NCBI RefSeq assembly: GCF_016863015.1
Contig: NZ_BOOB01000014.1
Coordinates: forward strand, 186,001-250,000
Reading direction: 5' to 3'
Source: Microbispora amethystogenes
GTDB taxonomy: Bacteria; Actinomycetota; Actinomycetes; Streptosporangiales; Streptosporangiaceae
DNA length: 64,000 bases
The notes beneath the pieces are model-generated. The model did no database searches, had not been told where the DNA came from, and worked only from the letters and a program-made list of their open reading frames with translations. Positions 63,794 to 64,000 of this stretch are shown here, piece after piece. Within the stretch, counting starts at the first letter, position 1; each line of letters opens with the position of its first letter. The position numbers and the translations under genes are program-made.

Positions 63794-63967
63794 GGCTGTC
63801 ACCTCCGTCCGGCAGAACTCATCAAGAAAGACGTACCCCGGCATGAATCGGACAAATCGCCATGGCTGGGGTGATGCCGCCTGATGCAGGATGGTGATCG
63901 TGATACCGGAAGGGCTGAGGCACGGCTTCGGCAGGGCGCGACCGGCTCGCGGCGAAGGGAGTGCGTG

Positions 63968-64000
63968 ATGAGGTTCGTACGCGAAGGCGACATGAAGGCC
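63968..64000 (+). CDS. Start of a gene running out of the window (unknown)
   Basis: An ATG at 63968 with GGGAG about six bases upstream opens a frame reading MRFVREGDMKA to the end of the window. Only 11 residues are visible, too few for assignment. The preceding gap (63794-63967) probably contains divergent promoters for hsp20 and this gene. Confidence 0.35.
   Translation, partial: MRFVREGDMKA

Overview
The window is very GC-rich, with the GTG starts, short overlapping operons, mycothiol-type enzymes, SARP, ECF42 and NACHT proteins typical of a soil actinomycete. The gene content (MerR-HEAT, DUF1876, paired UspA, TPR-bearing TMTC-like protein) fits Streptosporangiales such as Nonomuraea, Microbispora or Streptosporangium. 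That placement is an inference from gene content only. I see no rRNA, tRNA, CRISPR array or phage module.

Layout. 1-3306: HEAT-repeat gene fragment, MerR-HEAT regulator, TOPRIM protein with a 12-nt tandem repeat, luciferase-like flavin oxidoreductase. 3476-18573: a catabolic locus made of an RpiR regulator, M20 hydrolase, complete branched-chain-amino-acid-type ABC importer, SDR, gamma-glutamyltransferase, CE4 deacetylase and binding protein on the minus strand, a second SDR, then on the plus strand a glutamine-synthetase-like ligase, an amidohydrolase and an M20D amidohydrolase. The ligase and amidohydrolase look like a split version of fungal/plant FluG. 18570-25993: two membrane GT-C-like proteins, a PaiB-like protein and a two-gene transhydrogenase (pntA, pntB). 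26230-33878 is scarred: an IS701 relic, a broken membrane-protein gene, an intact NarL-type two-component system, a chimeric PaiB/LuxR pseudogene, and an AAA+ ATPase gene split by an IS605-type element that keeps an intact tnpB and a decayed tnpA.

34022-49493 holds an ABC exporter divergent from a DesK-type two-component system, an erythromycin-esterase homologue, a hydrolase/MarR-like pair with a dense palindromic operator, a DMT transporter, an unsecreted GH10 xylanase, a membrane NACHT NTPase, a mycothiol-dependent enzyme, an ECF42 sigma factor with its DGPF partner, Spo0M and a His-rich CDF transporter. 49617-64000 holds a very large SARP-type ATPase regulator coupled to a GNAT-like protein, an FAD oxidase, a small PycTM-like membrane protein between structured repeats, a MOSC protein, a Crp/Fnr regulator divergent from a three-gene cassette (Gln-rich protein, small protein, subtilisin-like protease without signal peptide), then DUF1876, UspA and Hsp20 stress genes.

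The best candidates for something undescribed are (a) the Gln-rich protein / small protein / cytoplasmic S8 protease cassette at 58144-61676 with its palindromic promoter and divergent Crp-family gene, and (b) the import-and-degradation locus built round the split FluG pair at 3476-18573. A recurring oddity is 12-nt in-frame tandem repeat expansion in at least four unrelated genes.
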